A stretch of DNA of 13,532 bases from Patescibacteria group bacterium. GTDB taxonomy: Bacteria; Patescibacteriota; Patescibacteriia; UBA1558; GWA2-36-10. The notes under the pieces were generated by a model. That model was not told where the DNA came from. It was given only the letters and a program-made list of their open reading frames with translations, and searched no databases. Position 1 is the first letter of the stretch. Every line of letters starts with the position of its first letter. The DNA lies in assembly GCA_030917205.1 (NCBI GenBank), contig JAUPVE010000006.1, positions 1 to 13,532 of the forward strand, in the 5' to 3' direction. Of the stretch, positions 13,026 to 13,532 are shown one piece after another. The position numbers and the translations under genes were made by a program.

Positions 13026-13532
13026 AAATAAAAAATCAGGTTTTTCAATTATAGAGATATTGATTGCTATTGCTTTTATAGCTGTGATTGTGACAGGTAT
13101 TTTTAATATTAGTCAGTTCAATAGTCATGTTCGTAAAATCAATGATGAGCGTACTCAGGCTCTCTACTATGCGGTAGAGGGGGTCGAGGCAGCCAAGCTC
13201 ATTACTTGGGATCAATTGACAATCGGCGATCATCATTTTGTAAAAAATAATAATGTTTGGGAAATTAATTCTGGTTCTGAACTTTTAGCCAATAAATATA
13301 CTAGGACAGTAGTAGTGAGCGAGGTTTACAGAGAGTCAATTTCTCAAGGTAATGTTTATGGGGCGATCAGTGGAAGTGCTAATATTGATCCAGATACAAA
13401 AAAAGTGACCGTCACTATTGATTGGCTGAGTAAGTCAGGCTCTACTAAACAAGAAAAATTGGAAACCAATATTTATCGTTTTCAAGCTAATCGTTGGAAG
13501 CAAAATGATTGGGTAGGAGGAGCGGGTCAGAG
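13009..13532 (+). CDS. Second type IV prepilin (C-terminus beyond window)
   Basis: An open frame from the ATG at 13009 that reaches the right edge, 174 codons visible. The leader MVKLIKNKKSG is followed by the mature start FSIIE (cleavage after G11, Glu at +5 = E16) and a hydrophobic helix (ILIAIAFIAVIVTGIFNIS). The next helix has RTQALYYAVEGVEAAKLITW, a PilV/GspI-like signature of minor pilins. The head is strand-rich (YTRTVVVSEVYR, KKVTVTIDWLSK). The last visible residues are NDWVGGAGQ. It overlaps the upstream prepilin gene by 17 bp, so the two are tightly coupled. The class (minor pilin, pseudopilin of the V/I type) is inference from the pattern after the transmembrane helix. Confidence 0.88.
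   Translation, partial: MVKLIKNKKSGFSIIEILIAIAFIAVIVTGIFNISQFNSHVRKINDERTQALYYAVEGVEAAKLITWDQLTIGDHHFVKNNNVWEINSGSELLANKYTRTVVVSEVYRESISQGNVYGAISGSANIDPDTKKVTVTIDWLSKSGSTKQEKLETNIYRFQANRWKQNDWVGGAGQ

Noticed and set aside
13045..13236. A 63-codon minus-strand frame near the right edge
   Set aside because: Antisense to the second prepilin, which has a clear leader peptide and processing site.

Overview
The window reads as a chromosomal segment of a Candidate Phyla Radiation bacterium (Patescibacteria, most likely the Parcubacteria supergroup). The grounds are an AT-rich genome, core genes that mostly lack Shine-Dalgarno sites, a type IV pilus locus with pilB, pilC and consecutive small prepilin genes, and short orphan genes of no recognisable family between housekeeping genes. 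TGA acts as a stop (for example at the ends of the YerC-like gene and the 4839 gene), so there is no sign of UGA recoding. The lineage assignment is inference; no rRNA is present.

Layout. 1-2197 (minus) holds most of DNA polymerase I, cut by the left edge in the polymerase domain. A divergent promoter region then leads to tRNA-Gly(GCC) and tRNA-Leu(UAA), followed by a TrpR-superfamily (YerC/YecD-type) regulator with a perfect 18-bp palindrome over its promoter. Next come a 74-aa orphan gene, tRNA-Cys(GCA) (minus), and a minus-strand pair that overlaps by 4 bp: a YfcE-like phosphoesterase followed by an inositol-monophosphatase-family enzyme. A 104-aa orphan gene, the AAA+ ATPase RarA/MgsA (minus), a GC-rich 156-aa orphan gene, a 143-aa acidic orphan gene and trigger factor (minus) follow. 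From 9558 to the right edge runs a plus-strand type IV pilus operon: pilB, pilC, a GspH-like prepilin and a second, partial prepilin.

Two expression styles coexist. Housekeeping and pilus genes have AT-rich leaders without Shine-Dalgarno sites, and one looks leaderless. Three of the four orphan genes (3013, 4839, 6750) have clear Shine-Dalgarno sites and elaborate terminators. The fourth (7613) has a good promoter and a bidirectional terminator but no Shine-Dalgarno. All four are on the plus strand, whereas the protein-coding housekeeping genes around them, apart from the YerC-like regulator, are on the minus strand. The 156-aa gene stands out most: a perfect consensus promoter, a structured ~130-nt leader, strongly GC-rich codons and a complex terminator.

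Intergenic space also holds repeat-like elements: a double GC hairpin flanked by AAGTAAAAA-type repeats (6461-6538), a MITE-like element with terminal inverted repeats (7298-7399), and a 13-nt exact repeat in the upstream regions of the two neighbouring orphan genes. The polymerase, RarA, tRNAs and trigger factor serve replication and repair, translation and protein folding. The pilus operon would build a type IV pilus, which in such reduced cells plausibly serves attachment or DNA uptake.
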